A stretch of 64,000 bases of DNA from Streptomyces nojiriensis (lineage in GTDB: Bacteria; Actinomycetota; Actinomycetes; Streptomycetales; Streptomycetaceae): positions 5,579,501 through 5,643,500 of the forward strand of contig NZ_CP071139.1 of assembly GCF_017639205.1 (NCBI RefSeq). The letters run 5' to 3'. The translations under genes were made by a program, and so were the position numbers. How positions within the stretch are numbered: the stretch's first letter is position 1; each line of letters opens with the position of its first letter. Positions 48,798 to 57,036 of the stretch are shown piece by piece. The notes beneath the pieces were generated by a model. That model was given only the letters and a program-made list of their open reading frames with translations. It was not told the DNA's origin and searched no databases.

Positions 48798-50252
48798 GTG
48801 AGCGCCGGCACGGACGCGCCCGCGGATCGGGCCGGGCGCCGGGTCCTGTCGGCGGCGCTGTTCGCGAGCGCCCCGGCGGAGGTGCTCGATTTCCTGCTGC
48901 CGCTGTGGGCCGGGTCGACACTCGGTGCCGGGGCCTTCGTGGTCGGTGCGCTGATCGCCTTCGAGGCGGTGCTGTCGCTGATCGTGCGCCCGCTGGCCGG
49001 GGAACTGGCCGACCGCTTCGACCAGCGACGGGTGGCCGCCGCCGGTGCGGGCCTGTACGCCCTGTCGTTCGCGGGCTACGCGCTCGCCGGCTCGCCGGTG
49101 GCGGCCTTCGTCGCGGCGGGCCTGGGCGGCGCCGGCGGCGCCCTGTTCTGGGTCGCGCTGCGGGCCTGGACGGGGCGGCGGGCGCAGGACGGTGACGCCA
49201 CCTCCGCGTACGGCAAGCTGCTGTCGGCGGAGGGTCAGGGCGCCTTCGTCGGCTACCTGGTGGCGTTCTCCCTGCTGGAACGCGGCGGCTATCCGCTGCT
49301 GTTCTGGCTGGGCGGCGCCGCCTGCGCGGTGGCCGCCGGCCTGCTGCTGCGCGGGCCCCGCCAGGAGCCGGCCCGCGCCGCGACCGGGCGCCGGGAGCGG
49401 CGGGGTGCGGCGGAGCGCCGGCTGCTGCCGCTGATGGCCGTGTCCGCGGTGACGGCCGCGGCCGAGGCCGGGCTGTGGATGCTCCTGCTGCTCCGGCTGC
49501 ACGCGGACCTCGGGCTGTCCCCGAACGAGATCGCGCTGGTCTTCGCCCCCGGCTTCGTGGTGTTCGTCCTGCTGCCGGCGCACGCGCACCGCCTCACCGA
49601 CCGGCTGGGCCGTACGCCGGCCATGGTCGCCTCGTTCGCCGCGAGCGCGCTGTTCGCCGCGGGGCTCGCCGTGGTCTCCACGCCCCCGGCCGTCGCCGTG
49701 CTGTGGACCGTGGCCGCCGCCTGTTTCGCCGCGCAGATCCCGGTGGAGCAGGCGACCGTGGCCGCCGCCTCCGGGGGGCGGATCGGCCGGGCCATGGGCC
49801 TGTACGAGAGCGCCCGCCTGGCCGGTGTGGTGGTCGGCCCCCTGGTGATGGGCCTGCTCTACGAGGAGGCCGGCTGGGTCGCCGCCTGCGTGGCGGCCGC
49901 GGCCACCTCGGTCCTGGGGGCGCTCGTGGTGCCGTACGCGGTCCGCACCCTGGGCCTGGCGCCGGAGCGGAAGGAGTCCGGGCCGCCGACCGGTCCGAAG
50001 GCCCACGCCCGCAAGGAGCGGCGGGACTGGTACCTCCATACGGCCGTGTTCGCGCTGGGGCAACTGGTCCTGTGGGCCCTGGACTCCAGCTGGCTCGTCC
50101 GGCAGATCACGGACGGCGGCGTGCCCGACGGCGAGCGCGGACCGCTGGTCTGGGCCGGCCGGATCTGGCTGACCATCTGGGTGGTCGACACCGTCTGGTC
50201 CTGGTCGTACACCGCCTGGCCGCGGGAGAAGGAGCCGAAGCCGCCGGCGTAG
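48798..50252 (+). CDS. MFS transporter
   Basis: About 484 residues with twelve predicted membrane segments plus two more hydrophobic stretches at the C-terminus ('WYLHTAVFALGQLVLWALDSSWLVR' and 'WAGRIWLTIWVVDTVWSWSY'). 'GELADRFDQRR' is the MFS loop motif. Substrate unknown. The start is GTG 48798, chosen because the upstream ~58 residues are Arg/Gly-rich and noncoding in character. The gene order matches that between accA2 and maf in S. coelicolor. Confidence 0.8.
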   Translation: MSAGTDAPADRAGRRVLSAALFASAPAEVLDFLLPLWAGSTLGAGAFVVGALIAFEAVLSLIVRPLAGELADRFDQRRVAAAGAGLYALSFAGYALAGSPVAAFVAAGLGGAGGALFWVALRAWTGRRAQDGDATSAYGKLLSAEGQGAFVGYLVAFSLLERGGYPLLFWLGGAACAVAAGLLLRGPRQEPARAATGRRERRGAAERRLLPLMAVSAVTAAAEAGLWMLLLLRLHADLGLSPNEIALVFAPGFVVFVLLPAHAHRLTDRLGRTPAMVASFAASALFAAGLAVVSTPPAVAVLWTVAAACFAAQIPVEQATVAAASGGRIGRAMGLYESARLAGVVVGPLVMGLLYEEAGWVAACVAAAATSVLGALVVPYAVRTLGLAPERKESGPPTGPKAHARKERRDWYLHTAVFALGQLVLWALDSSWLVRQITDGGVPDGERGPLVWAGRIWLTIWVVDTVWSWSYTAWPREKEPKPPA

Positions 50253-50372
50253 GACCGCCGTAGGGCGTGGCGTGGGACGTGCCGTGGGGCGGGAGGCGTC
50301 CGCAAGCCGGGTGCGCGGATCCCTTGCCCACCGGGCTACCCGTTAGTAGCCTCCAGGGCGTCGAACGGGCTT

Positions 50373-50885
50373 GTGACACGTGGGGGGTGGGGCGTCGTGC
50401 TGCGAAGACTCGTGGCCGGACTGGCCGCGATCGTGCTCGTCGTGGAAGCGGCGGTGCTCGTGCTCGTCCACATCGTGCTGGGCCGGACCACGGCGAACCA
50501 GTCGATGTCGATCGCGGGCAGCGATCCGGATGTCATGTCCAAGGCGACCTACGCCACGGGGGCGGGCATGGGCGCCTTCCTCGTCCTGTGCGCCGTGCTC
50601 GCCGCCACCACCGCGCTCCGCGACCGCTCCCCGGGCCGCTTCGGCCGCGTCGTGCTCATCAGCGGCGCCGTCGCCCACGGGGTCCTCGGCATCCTCTCCG
50701 TCGTCCTCGTCGGCTGGGCCGCCTTCGCGACGATGATGCTGATCCTGTGTCTCCTCGTACTGACCCTGACGTCCTACGCCGCCCGGAACGGCGGGAACGG
50801 CGGCGGCGAGGGCGACCCGGGCGGGGACGCCCCGCCACTGCCGCCACCGCCGCCGTTCGGGGAGCTCAAGCCCACAAGTCCGTGA
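50373..50885 (+). CDS. Small integral membrane protein, unknown function
   Basis: 170 residues. Four hydrophobic segments (about 10-33, 65-80, 92-112 and 115-135) are followed by a Gly- and Pro-rich cytoplasmic or extracellular tail. An upstream GTG at 50373 is used; GTG 50397 is possible and would remove the first eight residues. The 3' end overlaps convergent maf by 20 bp. No family recognised. Confidence 0.68.
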   Translation: MTRGGWGVVLRRLVAGLAAIVLVVEAAVLVLVHIVLGRTTANQSMSIAGSDPDVMSKATYATGAGMGAFLVLCAVLAATTALRDRSPGRFGRVVLISGAVAHGVLGILSVVLVGWAAFATMMLILCLLVLTLTSYAARNGGNGGGEGDPGGDAPPLPPPPPFGELKPTSP

Positions 50886-51489
50886 TGGACACGTCCAGTT
50901 CGCCCAGCAGGGAACGCAGCAGCGGCAGCGACAGCCCGATGACGTTGCCGTGATCCCCGTCGATGCCGTCGATGAACGGCGCCGACAGCCCGTCCAGGGT
51001 GAACGCCCCCGCCACGTGCAGGGGCTCCCCGCTCGCCACGTACGCCGCCACCTCCGCGTCCGTGGGCTCACCGAACCGGACCGTCGTCGACGCCGTGGCC
51101 GAGACCTGACGGCCGTCCGCCGTGTCGATCACACAGTGCCCGGTGCGCAGTACGCCCGCCCGTCCGCGCATCGACTTCCAGCGCGCCGTGGCCTCCTCGG
51201 CGTCCGCCGGCTTGCCCAGGGCCTCGCCGTCCAGCTCCAGCACCGAGTCGCAGCCGATCACCAGGGCGCCCGCGGCCTCGTCCAGCCCCGCCACGACGGC
51301 GGCCTTCGCCTCGGCCAGGGCCAGCGCCAGGGCGGCCGGCTCGTCGTGGTCCAGGGTGTCCTCGTCGAAACCGCTGACGATCACGTGCGGGGCGAGCCCG
51401 GCCTGCCGCAGCAGGTTCAGCCGGGCGGGGGAGGCGGAGGCGAGGACGAGCTTGCGCCCGGTCGTCCGGGGCTCAGGTGTCGCAGTCAT
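50866..51489 (-). CDS. maf: Maf nucleoside triphosphate pyrophosphatase
   Basis: 207 residues. 'LVLASASPARLNLLRQAGL' (the S-x-S-x-R motif), 'VIGCDSVLELDGEALGKP', 'RAGVLRTGHCVID' and 'FIDGIDGDHGNVIGLSLPLL' are hallmarks of Maf/YhdE. These hydrolyse non-canonical or canonical (d)NTPs as house-cleaning enzymes and affect septation in Bacillus. The start is ATG 51489. mmpB lies 41 bp upstream in the same direction. Confidence 0.93.
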   Translation of the reverse strand: MTATPEPRTTGRKLVLASASPARLNLLRQAGLAPHVIVSGFDEDTLDHDEPAALALALAEAKAAVVAGLDEAAGALVIGCDSVLELDGEALGKPADAEEATARWKSMRGRAGVLRTGHCVIDTADGRQVSATASTTVRFGEPTDAEVAAYVASGEPLHVAGAFTLDGLSAPFIDGIDGDHGNVIGLSLPLLRSLLGELDVSITDLWA

Positions 51490-51530
51490 GGGGGCCATCG
51501 TAGGCGCGGCCCGCACCCCCCGGACAGCGT

Positions 51531-51665
51531 CTAGAAGTGGCCCACACCCAGGACGTACACCACCACGAGCATGGCGAGCGCGAGCACCAGGGTCAGCCGC
51601 CGGATCATCGCCTGCGCGTCGCGCATGTCCTTGGGCGGCTCGTTCTTCGGGTCGGACCAGAGCAT
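51531..51665 (-). CDS. mmpB: Small membrane protein MmpB
   Basis: 44 residues beginning 'MLWSDPKNEPPKDMRDAQAMIRR' in two parts: a conserved polar N-terminus and one hydrophobic segment 'LTLVLALAMLVVVYVLGVGHF'. Position between maf and the carboxylase epsilon gene, length and sequence match MmpB of S. coelicolor, a small membrane protein linked to morphology. ATG 51665 is preferred over the upstream start at 51734, because the extra 23 residues are not part of that family. Confidence 0.8.
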   Translation of the reverse strand: MLWSDPKNEPPKDMRDAQAMIRRLTLVLALAMLVVVYVLGVGHF

Positions 51666-51744
51666 GTCCCGATCCTGGCGCGGGAACGGCTGTGGCGCCT
51701 GAGTACGGGTACTCAGGCGCCACCACGCGTTCATATCGATCCGG

Positions 51745-51954
51745 CTACGCGGGCCAGTACGTACGGCCCCAGGCCCGCGGCCCCGGACGCGGAACCCGCC
51801 GCCGGGCCACCCGGGCCGGCGCCGACCACTCGTCCGCGACCGGCGGAGCGCCCGACGGGGCCATGGCCAGCACCGCCGCGCGCGCTTGGACCACCGCCAG
51901 TGCGGCGGCCAGCTCCTCCGGGGTCGGGTTGCCCTTGACGACCTTGATCACCAC
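51745..51954 (-). CDS. accE: Acyl-CoA carboxylase epsilon subunit
   Basis: 69 residues. 'IKVVKGNPTPEELAAALAVVQAR' followed by 'AVADEWSAPARVARRR'-type sequence is typical of the small actinobacterial epsilon subunit that strengthens the alpha-beta carboxylase. It starts 18 bp after the pccB stop, in one operon. The protein has basic and Pro-rich character at the C-terminus. ATG 51954. Confidence 0.88.
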   Translation of the reverse strand: MVIKVVKGNPTPEELAAALAVVQARAAVLAMAPSGAPPVADEWSAPARVARRRVPRPGPRAWGRTYWPA

Positions 51955-51972
51955 AGAGTCCTCCTGGAGGGG

Positions 51973-53565
51973 CTAGAGCGGGATGTTGCCGTGCTTCTTG
52001 GGGGGCAGGGACTCCCGCTTGGTGCGCAGCTGCCGCAGCCCCTTCACCACGTGCGCCCGGGTCTCGGACGGCATGGTCACCGCGTCGATGTACCCGCGCT
52101 CGGCCGCCGTGTACGGGTTGAGCAGCGCGTCCTCGTACTCGGCGATGAGCCGGGCCCGGGTCTCCTCCACCTCCTCGGGAGCGGCCTCCGCGATGGTGCG
52201 GCGGTGCAGGATGTTCACGGCGCCCTGCGCGCCCATGACGGCGATCTGAGCGGTCGGCCAGGCCAGGTTCAGGTCCGCGCCGAGGTGCTTGGAGCCCATG
52301 ACGTCGTACGCACCGCCGAAGGCCTTGCGGGTGATGACGGTGATCAGCGGAACGGTGGCCTCGGCGTACGCGTAGATCAGCTTGGCGCCGCGCCGGATGA
52401 TTCCGTTGTACTCCTGGTCGGTGCCCGGAAGGAAGCCCGGGACGTCCACGAAGGTCAGCACCGGGATGTTGAAGGCGTCGCAGGTCCGCACGAACCGCGC
52501 CGCCTTCTCGGAGGCGTCGATGTCCAGGCAGCCGGCGAACTGCATCGGCTGGTTGGCGACGACACCCACCGGGTGGCCCTCGACCCGGCCGAAGCCGGTC
52601 AGGATGTTCGGCGCGAAGAGCGCCTGCGTCTCCAGGAACTCCGCGTCGTCGAGCACGTGCTCGATCACGGTGTGCATGTCGTACGGCTGGTTCGCGCTGT
52701 CCGGGATCAGTACGTCGAGCTCGCGGTCGGCGTCGGAGACCTCGGTGTCCGCCTCCTCCGGGAAGGCGGGCGGCTCGGAGAGGTTGTTCGACGGCAGGTA
52801 CGCGAGCAGCGACTTCACGTACTCGATGGCGTCCTTCTCGTCGCCCGCCATGTGGTGCGCGACGCCGGACGTGCTGTTGTGCGTGCGCGCCCCGCCCAGC
52901 TCCTCGAAGCCGACGTCCTCGCCGGTGACCGTCTTGATGACGTCCGGGCCGGTGATGAACATGTGCGAGGTCTGGTCGACCATGACCGTGAAGTCGGTGA
53001 TGGCGGGGGAGTACACGGCGCCGCCCGCGCAGGGCCCGACGATCAGGCTGATCTGCGGGATCACGCCGGACGCGTGCACGTTGCGGCGGAAGATCTCGCC
53101 GTACATGCCCAGCGCGCTGACGCCCTCCTGGATGCGGGCGCCGCCGGAGTCGTTGATGCCGACGAGCGGGCATCCGGTCTTCAGCGCGAAGTCCATGACC
53201 TTCATGATCTTCTGGCCGTAGGTCTCGCCGAGGGCCCCGCCGAAGACGGTGAAGTCCTGCGAGAACACGGCCACCGGGCGGCCGTCCACCGTGCCGTAGC
53301 CGGTGACGACGCCGTCGCCGTAGGGCCGGGTCTTCTCCAGCCCGAAGCTGGTGGAACGGTGCCGGGCGAACTCGTCGAGCTCGACGAAGGATCCCTCGTC
53401 CAGCAGCAGGGCAACCCGCTCACGCGCCGTCAGCTTGCCCTTGGCGTGCTGCTTCTCCACGGCACGCGCGGACCCGGCGTGGGTGGCTTCGTCGATGCGG
53501 CGCTGCAGATCCGCGATCTTGCCCGCGGTGGTGTGCATGTCGATCGGCTCTGACGGATGTGACAT
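51973..53565 (-). CDS. pccB: Acyl-CoA (propionyl-CoA) carboxylase beta subunit
   Basis: 530 residues of the carboxyltransferase family. The N-domain has 'RARLLLDEGSFVELDEFARHRS'-type start and 'VVTGYGTVDGRPVAVFSQDFTVFGGALGETYGQKI', with the oxyanion 'GGAVYSPAITDF'. The C-domain ends 'KRESLPPKKHGNIPL', the usual actinobacterial PccB tail. It makes (2S)-methylmalonyl-CoA from propionyl-CoA with the AccA2 biotin protein. Start ATG 53565, with AGGGAGCC upstream. The inverted repeat GTCAAT-TG-ATTGAC lies 37-50 bp upstream. Confidence 0.94.
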   Translation of the reverse strand: MSHPSEPIDMHTTAGKIADLQRRIDEATHAGSARAVEKQHAKGKLTARERVALLLDEGSFVELDEFARHRSTSFGLEKTRPYGDGVVTGYGTVDGRPVAVFSQDFTVFGGALGETYGQKIMKVMDFALKTGCPLVGINDSGGARIQEGVSALGMYGEIFRRNVHASGVIPQISLIVGPCAGGAVYSPAITDFTVMVDQTSHMFITGPDVIKTVTGEDVGFEELGGARTHNSTSGVAHHMAGDEKDAIEYVKSLLAYLPSNNLSEPPAFPEEADTEVSDADRELDVLIPDSANQPYDMHTVIEHVLDDAEFLETQALFAPNILTGFGRVEGHPVGVVANQPMQFAGCLDIDASEKAARFVRTCDAFNIPVLTFVDVPGFLPGTDQEYNGIIRRGAKLIYAYAEATVPLITVITRKAFGGAYDVMGSKHLGADLNLAWPTAQIAVMGAQGAVNILHRRTIAEAAPEEVEETRARLIAEYEDALLNPYTAAERGYIDAVTMPSETRAHVVKGLRQLRTKRESLPPKKHGNIPL

Positions 53566-53601
53566 CGGGGTCGCGGCTCCCTGCGTGGTGTCAACTGCCT
53601 G

Positions 53602-53615
53602 GTCAATTGATTGAC
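53602..53615. promoter_or_regulatory. Inverted repeat between pccB and birA
   Basis: GTCAAT-TG-ATTGAC is a perfect 6-2-6 inverted repeat in the divergent promoter region. It is a candidate operator for carboxylase/biotin-ligase control. The ligase lacks its own HTH, so a separate repressor would be needed. Confidence 0.4.
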
Positions 53616-53696
53616 TACTGCTGGCTACTGGTGCGTAGCGTATCGGCGGGCATGGCGCTCGGCAGTGCGGCGTTTGACACACCTACATTGGGTTGC

Positions 53697-54563
53697 ATGA
53701 CGCCATCAGATGCCTCAGCAGGAGCTTCCGCCGGTCGCTGGTCGAGCCTGGACCGGCCGCCCCTCAATGCCGCCGCCCTCCAGAGGGCCCTCGTCACCGG
53801 GGACGGGCTGTGGACCTCCGTGGAGGTCGTCGCCAGTACCGGGTCCACCAATACCGACCTTGCCACCCGGGCGGCGCAGCTGCCCGAGGGAGCCGTGCTC
53901 GTCGCCGAGGAGCAGAGTGCCGGGCGCGGGCGGCTGGACCGGAGCTGGGTCGCGCCCGCGCGGTCGGGGCTGTTCTTCTCCGTCCTGCTCAAGCCGGGCG
54001 ACGCGGTGCCGCAGGAGCGGTGGGGGTGGCTGACCCTGCTGGCCGGTGTGGCCACCGCGACCGGGCTGTCCCGGGCGGCCGGCGTGGACACCGCCCTCAA
54101 GTGGCCCAACGACCTGCTGGTCACCGTGGACGGCGAGGAGCGCAAGACCGGCGGGATCCTCGCCGAGCGGGTCGAGGACGGCGTGGTCCTCGGGATCGGG
54201 CTCAACGTCAGCCTGACGGAGGACGAGCTGCCGGTACCGGCCGCGGGGTCGCTGGTGCTGGCCAAGGCCTCCGTGACCGACCGGGACCCGCTCCTGAAGG
54301 CCGTACTGCGCTCGCTGGAGGAGTGGTACGGCAGGTGGCGCGCGGCCGGCGGCGACCCGGCCGCCAGCGGCCTCCAGGAGACCTACGCGGCGGGCTGCGC
54401 CACCCTCGGCCGGCACGTCCGCGCGGAGCTGCCCGGCGGGCGCACTCTCACCGGAACGGCCGAAGCGGTGGACACCGATGGCCGCCTGGTGATCCGTACG
54501 GCCGAGGACCGGCACGAGACGGTGGGCGCGGGCGACGTCATCCACCTGCGTTCCGTGCACTGA
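53697..54563 (+). CDS. birA: Biotin--[acetyl-CoA-carboxylase] ligase, class I
   Basis: 288 residues. 'STGSTNTDLATRA', 'EEQSAGRGRLDRSWVAPARSGLFFSVLL', 'KWPNDLLV' and 'GILAERVEDGVVLGIGLNV' are the biotinyl-AMP and active-site motifs. A small C-terminal SH3-like domain (about 240-288) follows. There is no N-terminal DNA-binding domain, so it does not act as a repressor. It biotinylates the Lys of AccA2-type carriers and sits divergent from pccB. ATG 53697 is the start. Confidence 0.93.
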   Translation: MTPSDASAGASAGRWSSLDRPPLNAAALQRALVTGDGLWTSVEVVASTGSTNTDLATRAAQLPEGAVLVAEEQSAGRGRLDRSWVAPARSGLFFSVLLKPGDAVPQERWGWLTLLAGVATATGLSRAAGVDTALKWPNDLLVTVDGEERKTGGILAERVEDGVVLGIGLNVSLTEDELPVPAAGSLVLAKASVTDRDPLLKAVLRSLEEWYGRWRAAGGDPAASGLQETYAAGCATLGRHVRAELPGGRTLTGTAEAVDTDGRLVIRTAEDRHETVGAGDVIHLRSVH

Positions 54564-54578
54564 CACGGGGAGCGGGCG

Positions 54579-54626
54579 CTGGGTGCGGCGCCGCCCCGGG
54601 GCCGCCGCCCCGGACCCCGCACCCAG
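54579..54626 (+). terminator. Hairpin after birA
   Basis: CTGGGTGCGG and CCGCACCCAG form a 10-bp stem whose 28-base interior is also GC-rich (CCGCCCCGGGG…). It lies 15 bp after the birA stop. Confidence 0.6.
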
Positions 54627-54759
54627 GTCGCGGGCGGGCCGGAAGCGGGGAGGGGGAGTGAGCTACGGCACACCTGCCGTATGGTTTAGGCGATCCCGGT
54701 GCTCGTGGTGATCAACCGGTTCGCAGGGCAGTGCGCACGGAATGGACAGGAGGCGGCCC

Positions 54760-55923
54760 TTGACCGTCGACGACCCTACGTCCAGCGCGTCCGCCGGTGG
54801 CGGCTCCGCGTCCGGCCCGGGCACCCCGATCGGCCGTGACCAGCACACCCCGCACCACGAGGTCGATCACACGGCCCAGCCGACGGCGGATCCCCTCGCC
54901 ATCCGGCTGGAGCAGCTGATCCTCGGTGCCGAGCGCCGGTACACGCCGTTCCAGGCCGCCCGGAGCGCGGGCGTGTCCATGGAGCTGGCTTCGCGCTTCT
55001 GGCGGGCCATGGGCTTCGCCGACATCGGGCAGGCCCGGGCGCTGACCGAGGCCGACGTGCTGGCCCTGCGCCGGCTGGCCGGTCTGGTGGAGGCCGGGCT
55101 GCTGTCCGAGCCGATGGCCGTGCAGGTGGCTCGGTCCACGGGGCAGACCACCGCCCGGCTGGCGGAGTGGCAGATCGACTCGTTCCTGGAGGGGCTGACG
55201 GAGCCGCCGGAGCCGGGCATGACCCGTACGGAGGTCACGTACCCCCTGGTGGAGCTGCTGCTGCCCGAGCTGGAGGAGTTCCTCGTCTACGTGTGGCGGC
55301 GCCAGCTGGCGGCCGCGACCGGGCGCGTGGTGCAGGTGGCCGACGACGACGAGATGGTCGACCGGCGGCTCGCGGTGGGCTTCGCCGACCTGGTGGGCTT
55401 CACGCGCCTGACGCGGCGGCTGGAGGAGGAGGAGCTCGGCGAGCTGGTCGAGTCCTTCGAGACGACCGCGGCGGACCTGGTGGCCGCGCACGGCGGCCGG
55501 CTGATCAAGACCCTGGGTGACGAGGTGCTGTACTGCGCCGACGACGCGGCGACGGCGGCGGAGATCGCCCTGCGGCTGATCGAGACGATGGAGCTCGACG
55601 CGCAGATGCCCGAGCTGCGGGTCGGGATCGCCTTCGGCACGGTGACCACCCGGATGGGCGATGTCTTCGGGACCACGGTGAACCTGGCCAGCAGGCTGAC
55701 GTCCATAGCCCCCAAGGACGCGGTGCTGGTGGACGGCGCGATGGCCGAGGAACTCTCCCGGACCGGTGCCGCCCCGGTGTCGGAGAAGGAGGCCGAGACG
55801 GCGCCCGACGAGGGCGCGTCCTACCGCTTCGCGCTGCAGCCGATGTGGCAGCGCCCGGTGCGCGGACTCGGCGTAGTGGAGCCCTGGTCGCTGACGCGCA
55901 GGAAGCCCAGGAACCCGGCCTGA
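54760..55923 (+). CDS. cya: Class III adenylate cyclase
   Basis: About 387 residues. After a Pro/Ser/Ala-rich start, an N-terminal helical regulatory region with a MerR-like helix-turn-helix feel ('YTPFQAARSAGVSMELASRFWRAMGF') leads to the catalytic domain (about 190-360). 'VGFADLVGFTRLTRRL' has the first metal Asp, 'LIKTLGDEVLY' the second, and 'GDVFGTTVNLASRL' the transition-state residues. It matches the Streptomyces Cya, whose cAMP controls germination through Crp. Start TTG 54760 follows AGGAGG; ATG 54742 lacks a ribosome-binding site. Confidence 0.9.
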   Translation: MTVDDPTSSASAGGGSASGPGTPIGRDQHTPHHEVDHTAQPTADPLAIRLEQLILGAERRYTPFQAARSAGVSMELASRFWRAMGFADIGQARALTEADVLALRRLAGLVEAGLLSEPMAVQVARSTGQTTARLAEWQIDSFLEGLTEPPEPGMTRTEVTYPLVELLLPELEEFLVYVWRRQLAAATGRVVQVADDDEMVDRRLAVGFADLVGFTRLTRRLEEEELGELVESFETTAADLVAAHGGRLIKTLGDEVLYCADDAATAAEIALRLIETMELDAQMPELRVGIAFGTVTTRMGDVFGTTVNLASRLTSIAPKDAVLVDGAMAEELSRTGAAPVSEKEAETAPDEGASYRFALQPMWQRPVRGLGVVEPWSLTRRKPRNPA

Positions 55924-56033
55924 CGCGACCGCGGGCCGGGGCGGACGGGCGGGCCCGTGCTTCCTGCCGACGGGCCGGGGCCCAGCCGTGCCCCGCAGCG
56001 GCGCAGCCTTGACCCGGTGGCCTCCCCGCGCAC

Positions 56034-56058
56034 TAGAGTGCGGCGATAACGCTCGTTA
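56034..56058 (+). promoter_or_regulatory. Promoter and inverted-repeat operator of the enoyl-CoA hydratase gene
   Basis: TTGACC (56009-56014), a 19-base spacer and TAGAGT (56034-56039) form a promoter. Immediately downstream, TAACG-CT-CGTTA (56047-56058) is a perfect inverted repeat of the kind bound by TetR-family regulators of fatty-acid genes. It lies 18 bp before the ATG. Confidence 0.55.
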
Positions 56059-56076
56059 ACCGGGAGGGTCGCAGGC

Positions 56077-56877
56077 ATGTCTGAGCAGCGCTTCGGAGAG
56101 TTCGTCGCGGTACGTCGGGAGGGCGACGGGCACGTCGCGGAGCTGGCGATGGACCGCCCCAAGGCGATGAACGCGGTGTCGACGGAGATGGCCCGGTCGA
56201 TCGGCGCCGCCTGTGCGGCGCTCGCGGCGGACCCGTCGGTGCGGGTGGTGGTGCTGTCCTCCACCGCGGAGCGGGCCTTCTGCGTCGGGGCGGACCTCAA
56301 GGAGCGGAACTCCTTCTCGGACACCGAGCTGGTCCGGCAGCGGCCGACCACGCGGGGGGCGTACGGGGGCGTGCTGGCGCTGCCGATGCCCACGGTCGCG
56401 GCGGTGCACGGGTTCGCGCTGGGCGGCGGCTTCGAGCTGGCCCTGGCCTGCGATGTGATCGTCGCCGACGAGACCGCGGTGGTGGGCCTGCCCGAGGTGT
56501 CGGTGGGCGTGATCCCCGGCGGCGGAGGCACGCAGCTGCTGCCGCGCCGGGTGGGCGCGGCGCGGGCCGCGGAGCTGATCTTCACGGCGCGCCGGGTGGA
56601 GGCGGCCGAGGCGCTGTCCCTGGGGCTGGTGGACTCGCTGGTCCCGGCCGGCCGGGACACGGCGGAGGCGCTGGCGCTGGCGTCCCGGATGGCGGCGAAC
56701 TCCCCGGTGGGCCTGCGGGCGGCCAAGCGGGCGCTGCGGCTGGGGCACGGGATGGACCTGGAGGCCGGTCTGGAGATCGAGGACGCGGCCTGGCGGACGG
56801 TGGCCTTCTCGGGCGACCGGGTGGAGGGCGTCGCGGCGTTCAACGAGAAGCGCAAGCCGAACTGGCCGGGGGAGTAG
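56077..56877 (+). CDS. Enoyl-CoA hydratase/isomerase family protein
   Basis: 266 residues with the crotonase fold. 'AFCVGADLKERNSF' and 'VHGFALGGGFELALACDVIVADE' supply the two oxyanion-hole regions, and 'GLPEVSVGVIPGGGGTQLLPRRVG' the catalytic Glu region. It hydrates trans-2-enoyl-CoA in beta-oxidation or acts on a related acyl-CoA. It is monocistronic between cya and the GGDEF gene; the operator upstream suggests acyl-CoA-responsive control. ATG 56077, with CGGGAGGGT upstream. Confidence 0.92.
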   Translation: MSEQRFGEFVAVRREGDGHVAELAMDRPKAMNAVSTEMARSIGAACAALAADPSVRVVVLSSTAERAFCVGADLKERNSFSDTELVRQRPTTRGAYGGVLALPMPTVAAVHGFALGGGFELALACDVIVADETAVVGLPEVSVGVIPGGGGTQLLPRRVGAARAAELIFTARRVEAAEALSLGLVDSLVPAGRDTAEALALASRMAANSPVGLRAAKRALRLGHGMDLEAGLEIEDAAWRTVAFSGDRVEGVAAFNEKRKPNWPGE

Positions 56878-57036
56878 CCGGCCGGGCGGTATCGGGGCGG
56901 GGATCCGGGTGGCGTCCGTGTGGTGTCCGGATGCCGCCCGCGCCCCGGTGTCGCCCGATCGCCCTTGGTGATCTTGGTGGCGCCGAAAGTCGTGCCAATT
57001 GTCTCCAAATCTGACAAAAGTCCCTAGCCTGGGGTG

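Noticed and set aside
54564..54760. tRNA or riboswitch in intergenic regions such as 54.6-54.75 kb.
   Set aside because: No cloverleaf or known riboswitch core was visible; only terminator-type hairpins are present.
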